A DNA stretch of 42,150 bases, from the IMG/VR virus record IMGVR_UViG_3300012926_000009, positions 1 through 42,150 of that record, one strand, 5' to 3'. Within the stretch, counting starts at the first letter, position 1; every line of letters starts with the position of its first letter. Position numbers and translations under genes: made by a program. Origin of the DNA: a virus. This document shows positions 7,522 to 15,348 of the stretch, one piece after another. A model generated the notes under the pieces. It did not search any database. It was not told the DNA's origin and saw only the letters and a list, made by a program, of their open reading frames with translations.

Positions 7522-8595
7522 ATGGCCCTGCTCGGCCATGATGCCGTATCCGAAGTCCCAATATCCGGCACGACCGGTGCTGCGACTGCTCAGGGCATTG
7601 GAACGCAGCTCTCGCGGGTCATCTGGCCCGGCACATCTCCAGCGCGCGCCATTCCGAATCGCTTTTTGACGCCGACTTGGGCGATAGGAGGCGGCGCAGT
7701 CGCGCAGCAGTTCACATTGACCCTCACTACGACGCAGGCCACTTCCGCATCCATCGCGAAGGCTGTCTCCGCGACGAAAACCGCGACGCAGGCGAGCAGC
7801 GCCGTGATGATTCGCGCGGTGAGCGTCGCGCACTCCGCCGCACAGGCAACCGGCGCGGCCCTGGTCAAATCCGCCTCAAAAGTCATGAGCGCCGCTCAGT
7901 CAGCCGCCGCGACACTGCGAAATAGCGTCTTTTTGGTACATTCAGCGACCCAAAGCACCGCGGCGGCCTTGTCGAAATCGGCCCTGATCACCAAATCCGC
8001 GACCTCGTCGACCGTCGCGTCTCTCATTAAGTCCGTCGGCGTGGTTCGCTCCGCCGTCTCCGGTTCGACCGCCTCCCTTGTCAAGGCCGTGAGCATCACC
8101 CGCGCAGCAAGCCAGGCGAGCGCCGCCTCGATTCAGCGCGCCGTTAGCGTCGGCCTCGCCGCTGTACAGGGCTCGGCCGCCGCCCTCGCCTTTGGTCGAG
8201 CGTTCCACCTCGTCCTGACCGCCGTACAGGCCACCATTGCGACCCTAGATTGGGTGATCCATCGGGCTCCAGGCCCCACAGCTGGTGGTGGCGGTGGGGA
8301 TCGGTTTGGCCGGACATTTGGCCGTCGTCTGGCGCCCGGCGCCGGGGCAAGGCTCGCCAAGCCAGCCGTACCGGTTTACGATGTGGCCGGTTCAGCGACG
8401 AGCGCCAATGGGCAGCAGGACTTTCACGGTACGGGCACGATCGAACTCGTGTCCATCGCAGGCGAGGGCAGCACCGAGGGTGCAGCAGCGGGAATCGTCG
8501 CCTTCGCCGAAATCGACAGCCGGATTCCGACCAATCGCAAGCGCGCCGCGATCCTTTCCGCCTTGCTGGAGGCCCTTTCCAGAAAATGGCGCTGA
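7522..8595 (+). CDS. 18-residue-repeat structural protein
   Basis: A 357-aa protein in three parts: an N-terminal domain (residues 1-63, with ISGTTGAATAQGIGTQLSRV), about ten tandem 18-residue repeats (about 64-244), and a C-terminal domain including FHGTGTIELVSIAGEG and IPTNRKRAAILSALLEALSR. Repeat units follow a pattern such as AVSATKTATQASSAVMIR: small residues, a conserved Gln near position 10, and a basic residue at the end. There are no Cys and few aromatics in the array. It is probably an elongated virion appendage. Similar TATQASSA units recur in the tail tip protein at 20514-24494. Confidence 0.6.
   Translation: MALLGHDAVSEVPISGTTGAATAQGIGTQLSRVIWPGTSPARAIPNRFLTPTWAIGGGAVAQQFTLTLTTTQATSASIAKAVSATKTATQASSAVMIRAVSVAHSAAQATGAALVKSASKVMSAAQSAAATLRNSVFLVHSATQSTAAALSKSALITKSATSSTVASLIKSVGVVRSAVSGSTASLVKAVSITRAASQASAASIQRAVSVGLAAVQGSAAALAFGRAFHLVLTAVQATIATLDWVIHRAPGPTAGGGGGDRFGRTFGRRLAPGAGARLAKPAVPVYDVAGSATSANGQQDFHGTGTIELVSIAGEGSTEGAAAGIVAFAEIDSRIPTNRKRAAILSALLEALSRKWR
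7711..8253 (+). repeat. Tandem 54-bp (18-codon) repeat array
   Basis: About ten degenerate in-frame units of 54 bases encode the 18-residue repeats. The period stays 18 residues across the array, with two extra residues before the last unit. Divergence between units is substantial at DNA level, so the array looks old rather than freshly expanded. Conserved positions are the central Gln (units near the middle have Ser) and terminal K/R. Confidence 0.75.
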
Positions 8596-8611
8596 CCGCT
8601 AGGACCCGATC

Positions 8612-9346
8612 ATGAAAAACACGGATTTCGCCGATCTGGAGTTCAAAGAGGGCCGGCCGGTGCTCGAGTATCACTTCACCGAGACTGGACCTTCCACCAA
8701 AGGCGTGTTCGAGGGCTACGCGAGCGTCTTCAACCGCGAGGACGACGGCGGCGACCTGATCATTCCAGGCGCATTCAAGCAGACGCTCTCCGAGTACGAC
8801 AAGGCCGGCGACATGCCGAAAATGCTGCTGAACCACGGCGGCATGGGCGGCTTTCTGTCATCGCCGGCCCCCGAGGACCTGCTGCCCATCGGCAAGTGGA
8901 GCTCGATGAGCGAGGACTCGCACGGCTTGCAGGCCAAAGGGCGCCTGATCAATCTGGATACCGAGTCCGGCAAGCGGATCTATGGCGCCATGAAAGAGAA
9001 CGCCCTGAGCGGCCTGTCGATCGGCTACCGGGCGAAGGATTTTGTGCGCGGCACCAAGGAAAACGAGCCGCGTCGCACGCTCAAGCAGGTTCATCTGGTC
9101 GAGGTCTCCCCCGTGACGTTCCCCATGCAGGGTGCGGCCTCGATTTCTTCGGTGAAGTCTTTCGATTTCTCCGATCCGCGCACCGCCGAAAAGCTGCTAC
9201 GTGATGTGGGTGGCTTCACGGGGTCGCAAGCGCGCGAGTTCGTCTCGCGTGTGAAAGCGCTCGGGCTACGTGATGTGGGTCCGGACAAAGAGGCACAGGA
9301 CGTCATCGCTGCCATAAAACGCAGGATGGCACTTTTCAGAGCCTAA
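8612..9346 (+). CDS. Prohead protease (HK97 family, S78)
   Basis: Capsid maturation serine protease, 244 aa. Family features are VFEGYASVFNREDDGGDLI (about residues 32-50), GAFKQTL, then the His in MLLNHGG (about residue 75) and the Ser in ALSGLSIGYR (about 131-140), followed by LVEVSPVTFPMQ. It cleaves the N-terminal scaffold part of the capsid protein. The ATG follows an AGGA ribosome binding site. Its position directly before the capsid gene is standard, but its separation from the portal by eight extra genes is not. Confidence 0.92.
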   Translation: MKNTDFADLEFKEGRPVLEYHFTETGPSTKGVFEGYASVFNREDDGGDLIIPGAFKQTLSEYDKAGDMPKMLLNHGGMGGFLSSPAPEDLLPIGKWSSMSEDSHGLQAKGRLINLDTESGKRIYGAMKENALSGLSIGYRAKDFVRGTKENEPRRTLKQVHLVEVSPVTFPMQGAASISSVKSFDFSDPRTAEKLLRDVGGFTGSQAREFVSRVKALGLRDVGPDKEAQDVIAAIKRRMALFRA

Positions 9347-9367
9347 CCCACATCATGAGGGTCCAAA

Positions 9368-10699
9368 ATGTCCGATCTTTCGGAGCTGACATCCGCGATC
9401 GACGCGAGTAACCGCGCCTTCGAGGACTTCAAGAAAGCCAACGACCAGCGCATCGAGGAATTGAAGAAAAACGGCACCGTGCCGGCCGATGTGCTCGCCA
9501 AAATCGATGCCATCACCAAGGATTTCGGCGAGCAGAAAAAGCTGATCGAGGTGATGGAGGCCAAGATGAAGCGGCCTCAGTTCGGTAGCGGCGAGCGCCT
9601 TGCCGCGCCGTACTACATCAACGGCGTGGAGCTCAAGGGCTACGTCGATACCGAGGTGCAGCAAGCGCACCGCAAGGGCTTCGACACCTACATCCGCAAG
9701 AATCGCGGTACCAACGAATTATTCGACCTGGAGGTGAAAGCCTGGTCGGCGATGCTCGGCCTACCGGACGGCGAAATCAAAGCCATGAATATCAGCTCCG
9801 GCCCGGACGGCGGCTTTGCCGTGCCAAAGGTGATCGACGCGATGATCGAGGCGACGCTGGTCAATATCTCGCCGATCCGCAGCCTTGCCAGCGTGGTGCA
9901 GATCAGCACGCCGGACTATCACAAGCTCATGAACATCCACGGCACCGCCAGCGGATGGGTCGGGGAGAAAGCGGCCCGCACCTCGACCGCGACGCCGACG
10001 TTCGAGGACATCAATCCGCCGATGGGCGAGATTTATGCATTCCCGCAGGCCACGCAACAGATGCTGGACGACGTGTTTTTCAATGCGGAGTCTTGGCTTG
10101 GTGATGAAGTGACGCTCGAGTTCGCGCGGGCGGAGGGTGCGGCCTTTTGCAATGGAACGGGCGTGCAGCAGCCGAGGGGGTTCACGACCTACCCGACGGC
10201 GGCCACGGCGGATGCGACCCGCGCATTCGGAACGCTGGAGTACACGTTCACCGGCAGCAACGGGGCCTTCAAGACGACCAGCACGACGGTCAATCCGACC
10301 GACGATTTGATCACGCTGGTAGGCCGCATGAAAAAAGGCTACCGCGACGGTTGCTGGTGGGTGATGAACAAAAACACGCTATTCGCCGTCATGGCGATGA
10401 AAGATTCGGTCGGCCGCTACATTTTCAATCCGACCAGCGCTCCGGGCATCGAAGATACGATCCTTGGCTATCCGGTGACCGAGGCCGAGGACATGGCTGA
10501 TTACACGACGACCAATGCGCTCGCGATCGCGTTCGGCAACTTCAAGCGCGGCTACCTGATCGTCGATCGCATCGGCGTGCGCACGATCCGGGACCCGTTC
10601 TCGAACAAGCCCTACATCGGGTTTTACACCACGAAGCGGCTTGGTGGCTCGATCATGAACAGCGAGACCATCAAGTTCCTGAAGTTCGGCACGAGCTAA
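9368..10699 (+). CDS. Major capsid protein (HK97 fold)
   Basis: The 443-aa shell protein. The N-terminal 75 residues are charged and helical (LTSAIDASNRAFEDF, DQRIEELKKNG), matching the delta-domain scaffold that the protease removes. The body has HK97-type text: SSGPDGGFAVPKVIDAMIEA, SPIRSLASVVQISTPDYHKL, YAFPQATQQMLDDV, FCNGTGVQQPRGF, and a C-terminal GYPVTEAEDM and AFGNFKRGYLIVDR. It has a strong ribosome binding site (GAGGG) and its own short leader. Confidence 0.95.
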   Translation: MSDLSELTSAIDASNRAFEDFKKANDQRIEELKKNGTVPADVLAKIDAITKDFGEQKKLIEVMEAKMKRPQFGSGERLAAPYYINGVELKGYVDTEVQQAHRKGFDTYIRKNRGTNELFDLEVKAWSAMLGLPDGEIKAMNISSGPDGGFAVPKVIDAMIEATLVNISPIRSLASVVQISTPDYHKLMNIHGTASGWVGEKAARTSTATPTFEDINPPMGEIYAFPQATQQMLDDVFFNAESWLGDEVTLEFARAEGAAFCNGTGVQQPRGFTTYPTAATADATRAFGTLEYTFTGSNGAFKTTSTTVNPTDDLITLVGRMKKGYRDGCWWVMNKNTLFAVMAMKDSVGRYIFNPTSAPGIEDTILGYPVTEAEDMADYTTTNALAIAFGNFKRGYLIVDRIGVRTIRDPFSNKPYIGFYTTKRLGGSIMNSETIKFLKFGTS

Positions 10700-10723
10700 T
10701 CTAACCACCGAAAGGACGCAAAA

Positions 10724-11155
10724 ATGTTCGATCTTCATGCGAAAGTCCGAACGGTGGTCGGTGTGGCGCCGGTCGCTGTCGGCACCACCGGCACCGGGCA
10801 AGTCGGCAAGGTCATCGATACGCAGGGTTATGGCGGCGTCGAATTCCTGGTCGCCTACGGCACCGTGACGGCCACCACGGCTCTTTTCACGGTGCTGGTC
10901 AAAGAGGGCGACGTTACCGGCACGATGACCTCGGTCGCGGATGCCGATCTGCTCGGCACTGAATTGCTGGCCGGGTTGGCAGCTGCGGCCACGCGCACAT
11001 CCGGCGTGTCCAAGAACGTGACCAAGCGGATCGGCTACAGCGGCGCCAAGCGGTATGTGCAATGCGGAGTCAAGTCGACTACCACGGCCGGCACGCCAGT
11101 CTCGATCACGGCGTTGCTGCATCAAGCGAACGTGGCGCCGACGGCGAACCCGTAA
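10724..11155 (+). CDS. Capsid-associated / decoration-like protein
   Basis: A 143-aa protein directly after the capsid gene, Thr/Val/Gly-rich, with GGVEFLVAYGTVTATTALFT and KNVTKRIGYSGAKRYVQCGV. Proteins with a V-A-Y-G-T-V-T segment and a GYxGxKRYV ending often follow the capsid gene in HK97-like phages; their usual assignment is a minor head or decoration protein, but this is not proven. The leader CCGAAAGGACGCAAAA ahead of the ATG is nearly identical to that of the tail tube gene, suggesting high expression. Confidence 0.65.
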   Translation: MFDLHAKVRTVVGVAPVAVGTTGTGQVGKVIDTQGYGGVEFLVAYGTVTATTALFTVLVKEGDVTGTMTSVADADLLGTELLAGLAAAATRTSGVSKNVTKRIGYSGAKRYVQCGVKSTTTAGTPVSITALLHQANVAPTANP

Positions 11156-11869
11156 ATGCACGTCTCGATCGTGGGGCTAGGGCCATCGTCAGCCGTTTAT
11201 GTCAGCATTTGTAAACGGCTGGGCGATCGATGCAAGTATTCCGACCAGACCTGGGTTATCAATGGATTTGGCGGAGTCCTGGCCCACGATCTTATTTTTC
11301 ACATGGATGACGTGCGGGTACAGATGATCCGGGCGGCGGCTGCGCCTGACAGCAACATAGCGGCGATGCTGAAATGGCTTAAAAAGCCGCTAAGTCCAGT
11401 GATGACAAGTAGGGAACATCCGGATTTTCCGGCCCTCACGGCATTCCCGCTCGAAGCTATTGTGAACGAGTTTCCGCAGTGCTATTTCAACTCGACAGCG
11501 GCCTACGCGGTGGCCTATGCGATTCACAAGCGCGTCACCAAGCTAAGCCTGTTCGGCATGGACTTCACCTATCCGGACGCTCACGACGCCGAAAAGGGGC
11601 GCGCCTGTGTCGAATTCTGGCTCGGGATAGCGGTTGCGCGCGGGATCAAGCTCGCGATGCCGAAGGCGACCAGCCTGATGGACGCGCTCTACCCACAAGC
11701 GCAGCGCTTCTACGGCTACGATTGCGTAGACCTCGCGTTCACGCGCGAGAATGATCGGATCGTGGTCGGGATGACGGAGAAAGAAGCATTGCCGAGCGCC
11801 GCCGAGATCGAAGAGTCTTACCGGCACGACGTTCACCCGAACGGCATGATGATCGAGGAGGGGAGCTGA
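11156..11869 (+). CDS. DUF115-like / sialyltransferase-fold protein
   Basis: A 237-aa protein starting with VSIVGLGPSSAVYVSI, a first Rossmann-like strand and GPS loop. Later segments are VINGFGGVLAHDLIFHMDD and YFNSTAAYAVAYAIHKRV followed by TKLSLFGMDFTYP. This order (GxGPS, an asn/asp loop, an S-T/G-x-x-A-x-x-A helix, and a LxLFGMDF strand) is reminiscent of DUF115 and related sugar- or nucleotide-handling enzymes. A catalytic site cannot be assigned from reading. It lies in the head module without other carbohydrate genes. It could modify a virion or cell-surface sugar, or be a degenerate enzyme used structurally. Confidence 0.55.
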   Translation: MHVSIVGLGPSSAVYVSICKRLGDRCKYSDQTWVINGFGGVLAHDLIFHMDDVRVQMIRAAAAPDSNIAAMLKWLKKPLSPVMTSREHPDFPALTAFPLEAIVNEFPQCYFNSTAAYAVAYAIHKRVTKLSLFGMDFTYPDAHDAEKGRACVEFWLGIAVARGIKLAMPKATSLMDALYPQAQRFYGYDCVDLAFTRENDRIVVGMTEKEALPSAAEIEESYRHDVHPNGMMIEEGS

Positions 11870-12123
11870 TGTTAAGAAAATTAATTGGCGATTGGCTGGA
11901 CCGTGTGGACCGCAAGTATCCGCCGAAGATCACGATCGAATCCATAAAGACGATCGAGCCGAAAGCCGGGCAGATGCTCATAGTTTCGACGCGCGAGCAT
12001 TTATCGCAAGCGCACATAAATGTGATTCGCCGAAACCTTGAAGACTGGGCCGAAGCAAAAGGCATCAAGGTAGTTATCGTCGACCCGTGCCTGAAGATCG
12101 AGGCCATTCAATCGAATGCGTGA
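11869..12123 (+). CDS. Small protein, unknown
   Basis: An 84-aa protein beginning at the last base of the previous gene's stop (TGATG). It has an amphipathic N-terminus (LRKLIGDWLDRVDRKYPP), a beta strand (GQMLIVSTREHLS), a helix and a second strand (IKVVIVDPCL). The beta-alpha-beta pattern suggests a compact fold. I do not recognise it. Overlap with both neighbours indicates it is part of the structural operon. Confidence 0.6.
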   Translation: MLRKLIGDWLDRVDRKYPPKITIESIKTIEPKAGQMLIVSTREHLSQAHINVIRRNLEDWAEAKGIKVVIVDPCLKIEAIQSNA

Positions 12124-13021
12124 ACACCTGATCCTGCGCTCCGGGCCCACGGTCGAGCCAATCACGGTGGCTGATGCCAGGCTGCACGTGCGGCAAACAG
12201 AGACGTTCGACGATGCCGCTATCGCCGGCTGGATCGAAGCGGCGCGGCAGGACGCCGAGAACATCACGCGCCGCGCGCTGGTCGCCCAGCGGCTGAGTTA
12301 CCTGCTCGACAGCTTCCCGCGGCCCGGCCTGAACGTAGGCTCCGCGAATTGGTACGGTCCGCAGTGGGGCATCAATCCGGGCCCGATGACGGTTCTCTCG
12401 CCGGACGGCTTCACCGGCTATGAGATTTTCCTGCCGATGCCTCCTACCATCGCGATCGAGGCTGTCAAGTACGTCGACGCCGGCGGCGCGCCTCAGGTGC
12501 TGGATCCGAGCTTGTATCAGCTCGTGCCTAGCGAAAAAGCGTTGCTCGTGCCGGCCTTCGGGACCGTCTGGCCGCAGACGCAGGATCAGAAAGCGGCGGT
12601 CGAGATCCAGTTCATCGCCGGCTATGCTGCGCCGTTCACGGCTGATGCGACCACAGACAGGATCACGGTGCCGCTGCAGCCATCGCTCGTGATCGGGAGC
12701 ACGCTGCGCTTTTCGAACATCGGCGGAACGTTAGCTGCGCCGCTGGCGGCTCTGACCGACTACTACGTGCGCTCGGTGGTCTCGGCAGGCATCTACACGC
12801 TGTCGGCGACCTCTGGCGGCGCGCTGATCGACATCACGGACGCCGGTACCGGTCAGAGTTTCGTCGGCAGTGTGCCGGCCGGGATCCTGCGCTGGATGAA
12901 AATCAGGCTTGGCACCTCCTACGGCAATCATGAGGAAGTCGCGATCCTGAGTCGCGGCAAGGTCGAGCCTTTGCCATACGTCGACGGGCTGCTCGATCCG
13001 TTCCGGGTGCTGGAGTTCTGA
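12116..13021 (+). CDS. Head-tail connector (gp6-like) with inserted domain
   Basis: A 301-aa connector of the HK97 gp6/phage head-tail adaptor class, which forms a ring under the portal. The N-terminus has EPITVADARLHVRQTETFDD and IAGWIEAARQDAENITRRAL, the typical start; AVEIQFIAGYA and the end AGILRWMKIRLGTSYGNHEE complete the fold. Family members are usually about 190-230 aa. The excess lies between about residues 180 and 255, a beta-rich segment (DYYVRSVVSAGIYTLSATSG) resembling phage add-on beta domains. So this is a connector carrying an extra surface domain. Confidence 0.85.
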   Translation: MREHLILRSGPTVEPITVADARLHVRQTETFDDAAIAGWIEAARQDAENITRRALVAQRLSYLLDSFPRPGLNVGSANWYGPQWGINPGPMTVLSPDGFTGYEIFLPMPPTIAIEAVKYVDAGGAPQVLDPSLYQLVPSEKALLVPAFGTVWPQTQDQKAAVEIQFIAGYAAPFTADATTDRITVPLQPSLVIGSTLRFSNIGGTLAAPLAALTDYYVRSVVSAGIYTLSATSGGALIDITDAGTGQSFVGSVPAGILRWMKIRLGTSYGNHEEVAILSRGKVEPLPYVDGLLDPFRVLEF

Positions 13022-13022
13022 G

Positions 13023-13367
13023 ATGCGTGCCGGGGACCTGCGCCATACGATCGTGATCGAACAGAAGGGCGCGACGCTGGACAGTTTCGGCGGCGAGTCG
13101 ACCACCTGGAGCACGGTCAAGACAATGTATGGTGAGGTGATGCCGCTTTCCGGGCGAGAGCGCGAGGCTGCGCAGGCGATTCATCCGGACATCTCGCATC
13201 AGGTAACGGTGCGCTACCAGCCGCTGTTCGCCAATCCGGTGAGCGTTGCCAATATGCGGCTGCGCTTTGGCTCGCGCATCTTCAACATTCTTGCACCGCT
13301 GAACGTGGACGAACGCGGCGAGTGGGTGCAGATCATGGCCAGCGAAGGAATGGCGGTGGCTGGCTGA
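13023..13367 (+). CDS. Head closure / head-tail joining protein
   Basis: A 114-aa protein of the phage head-tail joining family (SPP1 gp16-like). It starts with AGDLRHTIVIEQKGATLDS and then STVKTMYGEVMPLSGRER, HPDISHQVTVRYQPL, FGSRIFNILAPLNVDERGEW, all hallmarks of this six-stranded beta barrel. It follows the connector by one base, the normal order. Length is normal for the family. Confidence 0.88.
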   Translation: MRAGDLRHTIVIEQKGATLDSFGGESTTWSTVKTMYGEVMPLSGREREAAQAIHPDISHQVTVRYQPLFANPVSVANMRLRFGSRIFNILAPLNVDERGEWVQIMASEGMAVAG

Positions 13368-13388
13368 TCCTGGAAAGGAGAACGTGTT

Positions 13389-13628
13389 ATGCGAACGGTC
13401 CATTTCGTGAAAGAAAGCGGTCCCTACGCGGCCGGCACCACGGTCAGCATCGAGGATCAGGAAGCATCGAGCGCCATCGCTGGCGGCTTTGCCGTGCCGG
13501 ATCCGGGCCATGTGTTCGGAGCGCCGGCTGCCATCTCTCCTGAGATAACGGCAGTGGTCATCGAGACGGAACAGGAAACATCTGCCAATTTAAAATGGTC
13601 GGTGACAAAAGGATTGACCAGTGGCTGA
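13389..13628 (+). CDS. Small protein, unknown
   Basis: A 79-aa protein preceded by a strong ribosome binding site (AAAGGAG). It has a beta-like N-terminus (RTVHFVKESGPYAAGTTVSI) and a flexible acidic middle. Proteins of this size with a GTxVxI segment and a V-P-D-P turn occur between head-closure and gp10-type genes in related phages. Function unknown. It overlaps the next start by eight bases. Confidence 0.6.
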   Translation: MRTVHFVKESGPYAAGTTVSIEDQEASSAIAGGFAVPDPGHVFGAPAAISPEITAVVIETEQETSANLKWSVTKGLTSG

Positions 13629-14109
13629 GTTTCAGAACATCCAGATTCACGGCTTCGAGGATTTCAAGCGGCAGCTCGCGGAACTCCCGGGTCGGGTCGG
13701 TCGCAACGTGCTCCGGGGCGCGGTGAACGCGGGCGCCAGCGTAATCCGTAAGGAGGCTGTCTTACGGGCGCCCCAGTACACAGGCTCTGTGCAGGCAGGC
13801 CACCCACCTCCCGGGACTTTGAAGAAGTCGATTTATCAGAAGCAGATCGCGGAGCTATCGAGTGCTATTCAGCAGACGTTTTTCGTGGGCTGGCGGCAGG
13901 GACGCGCGGTTCAGGCGGTGAAACGTGGAAAGAGCGTTGTCAATTTGGATGCGTACTACGGGCACATGGTTGAATTCGGAACCTCGAAGATGCCAGCTAA
14001 GCCTTTCTTGCGTCCTGCGTTCGAGGCGAAGAAGGAAGCGGCGATCGAGGCGATGCGCGCGTACATGACCGAACGCATCCCGAAAGAGGTCACAAAGGCG
14101 GGCGGATGA
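13621..14109 (+). CDS. HK97 gp10-family neck/tail protein
   Basis: A 162-aa protein that caps or completes the tail top. Characteristic text: FEDFKRQLAELPGRVGRNVL, GASVIRKEAVLRAP, GTLKKSIYQKQ, and the ending YYGHMVEFGTSKMPAKPFLR then PAFEAKKEAA. The FGTSKMPAKPFLRPAF motif is diagnostic of HK97 gp10-like proteins. The start is GTG at 13621. Confidence 0.9.
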   Translation: MAEFQNIQIHGFEDFKRQLAELPGRVGRNVLRGAVNAGASVIRKEAVLRAPQYTGSVQAGHPPPGTLKKSIYQKQIAELSSAIQQTFFVGWRQGRAVQAVKRGKSVVNLDAYYGHMVEFGTSKMPAKPFLRPAFEAKKEAAIEAMRAYMTERIPKEVTKAGG

Positions 14110-14309
14110 TGGATTCGCATATCACAATGCGAATTGAGCTTTCTCCTATTGCTCGCGAATCTCTTGGGAAATTGACCGCTGAAATATGCGCATTGCGCGA
14201 TCGGCTTGAGCAATTGGAAATAGAAAACGTTGATCAAATTGGCAAGGCGATTCAAAACTGCATTTATCATTTACTCGTTTTGCAGAATGGATTGAAAACG
14301 CGAACGTGA
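14106..14309 (+). CDS. Small coiled-coil protein, unknown
   Basis: A 67-aa protein, translationally coupled on both sides by four-base overlaps. Residues 15-60 form one continuous helix with heptad-like hydrophobics (LGKLTAEICALRDRLEQLEI). The DNA is clearly more A/T-rich than its neighbours, hinting at separate origin. It interrupts the usual gp10 / tail-completion pair. Role unknown. Confidence 0.6.
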   Translation: MMDSHITMRIELSPIARESLGKLTAEICALRDRLEQLEIENVDQIGKAIQNCIYHLLVLQNGLKTRT

Positions 14310-14656
14310 TCCAGGAAGACTTGGTTACGCTGCTAGGTCCGGCCGTCGCAAGCCGGGTCTACGGCGCCATCGCAGCGCAGGGCACGCTGATGCCGTACAT
14401 CGTCTACCAGCGCGTCATCTCGCAAGTCGAGAACATCCTGGACGGCAACGGCAATCCGCCGATCAACAGCACACGCATGCAGATCGACGTGTGGTCAAAC
14501 TCCTATGCCAGCGCGCAGGCCACTGCGGCGGCCGTGCGAACGCTGATGCTCGGCTGGAGCAAGCAGAACGTGAACAACGGCGAGCAGGATCTGTATGAGC
14601 AGGACACGCGGATGCATCGCGTGATGATGGATTACTCGATCGCGCACTATAACTAG
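14306..14656 (+). CDS. Tail completion protein (DUF3168-like)
   Basis: A 116-aa protein starting at GTG. VTLLGPAVASRVYGAIAAQG, MPYIVYQRVISQVENILDGN, MQIDVWSNSYASAQATAAAV and a C-terminal YEQDTRMHRVMMDYSI follow the DUF3168/gp17-like plan, proteins that form the interface between the neck and the tail tube. Length and position before the tail tube gene are standard. Confidence 0.88.
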   Translation: MIQEDLVTLLGPAVASRVYGAIAAQGTLMPYIVYQRVISQVENILDGNGNPPINSTRMQIDVWSNSYASAQATAAAVRTLMLGWSKQNVNNGEQDLYEQDTRMHRVMMDYSIAHYN

Positions 14657-14697
14657 CTCTACCCAGCAAGACCACGCACTAACCGAAAGGACGAAAA

Positions 14698-15345
14698 ATG
14701 CCATCAACCGCAATCAGCGCGCAAGGCACGCAGATCATGATTGCCACTGGGACGGGCGGCGCCAAGACTATTTCAGGCGTCGCCGTCGGCAATCCGACCA
14801 TTTTGACCGCAACCGCGCATGGCTTCAGTAACGGGGATCTCGTCGCTATCGCCGCCTTGACCGGCGCCGACGCAGCGACCCTGAACGGCCTGAGCTTCAC
14901 CGTCACGAACAAAACGACCAATACGTTCGCGGTTCAGGTCGATACCACCGGCAAAACGATCACGGCCGGCGCCGGCACTGCGACCCCGACCACGTACACG
15001 CTCATCGGCAACTGCCGCACCTTCACCGGACTGGACGGCACTGCGACCGAGCTCGACAAGACGAACCTGCAGAGCACGGCCAAGGAAATCGCGCTTGGCC
15101 TGGTGGACTTCGGGCAATTCAGCTTCGAGTGCGATCACGACAACGGTGACGCCGGGCAGGCCGCTTTGCTGGCCGCCTACAATGCAGGCACCTCGCGCAC
15201 GATGAAAGTCGTATTGCCAGCTGGCACCACGCCGACAGCAGCCTTTACCGCCTACATCAAGAAATTCACACTGGTCGGTGGGATCGATGCAATCGCGCGG
15301 CGCAATGTGGATGCGAGGATCTCCGGTTCGGTCGTCTGGTCGTGA
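14698..15345 (+). CDS. Major tail tube protein with extra beta domain
   Basis: A 215-aa tail tube subunit. The canonical part is the C-terminal two thirds: GNCRTFTGLDGTATELDKTN, LGLVDFGQFSFECDHDND-like text, TMKVVLPAGTTPTAAFTAY and GGIDAIARRNVDARISGSVV. Between residues about 25 and 98 lies an inserted beta domain (NPTILTATAHGFSNGDLVAI, FTVTNKTTNTFAVQVDTTG) typical of add-on modules in tail proteins. The leader CCGAAAGGACGAAAA gives a strong ribosome binding site, consistent with high output. Confidence 0.88.
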   Translation: MPSTAISAQGTQIMIATGTGGAKTISGVAVGNPTILTATAHGFSNGDLVAIAALTGADAATLNGLSFTVTNKTTNTFAVQVDTTGKTITAGAGTATPTTYTLIGNCRTFTGLDGTATELDKTNLQSTAKEIALGLVDFGQFSFECDHDNGDAGQAALLAAYNAGTSRTMKVVLPAGTTPTAAFTAYIKKFTLVGGIDAIARRNVDARISGSVVWS

Positions 15346-15348
15346 GCC

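Noticed and set aside
6698-7561. Long minus-strand open frame rich in proline across the glycine-rich gene
   Set aside because: It is the mirror of Gly codons (GGN read backward gives Pro-rich text); no ribosome binding site, and the plus-strand gene is well placed and coupled.
7711-8253. 54-bp repeats considered as a CRISPR-like array
   Set aside because: Units are protein-coding, in frame, degenerate throughout, and lack separate constant and variable parts.
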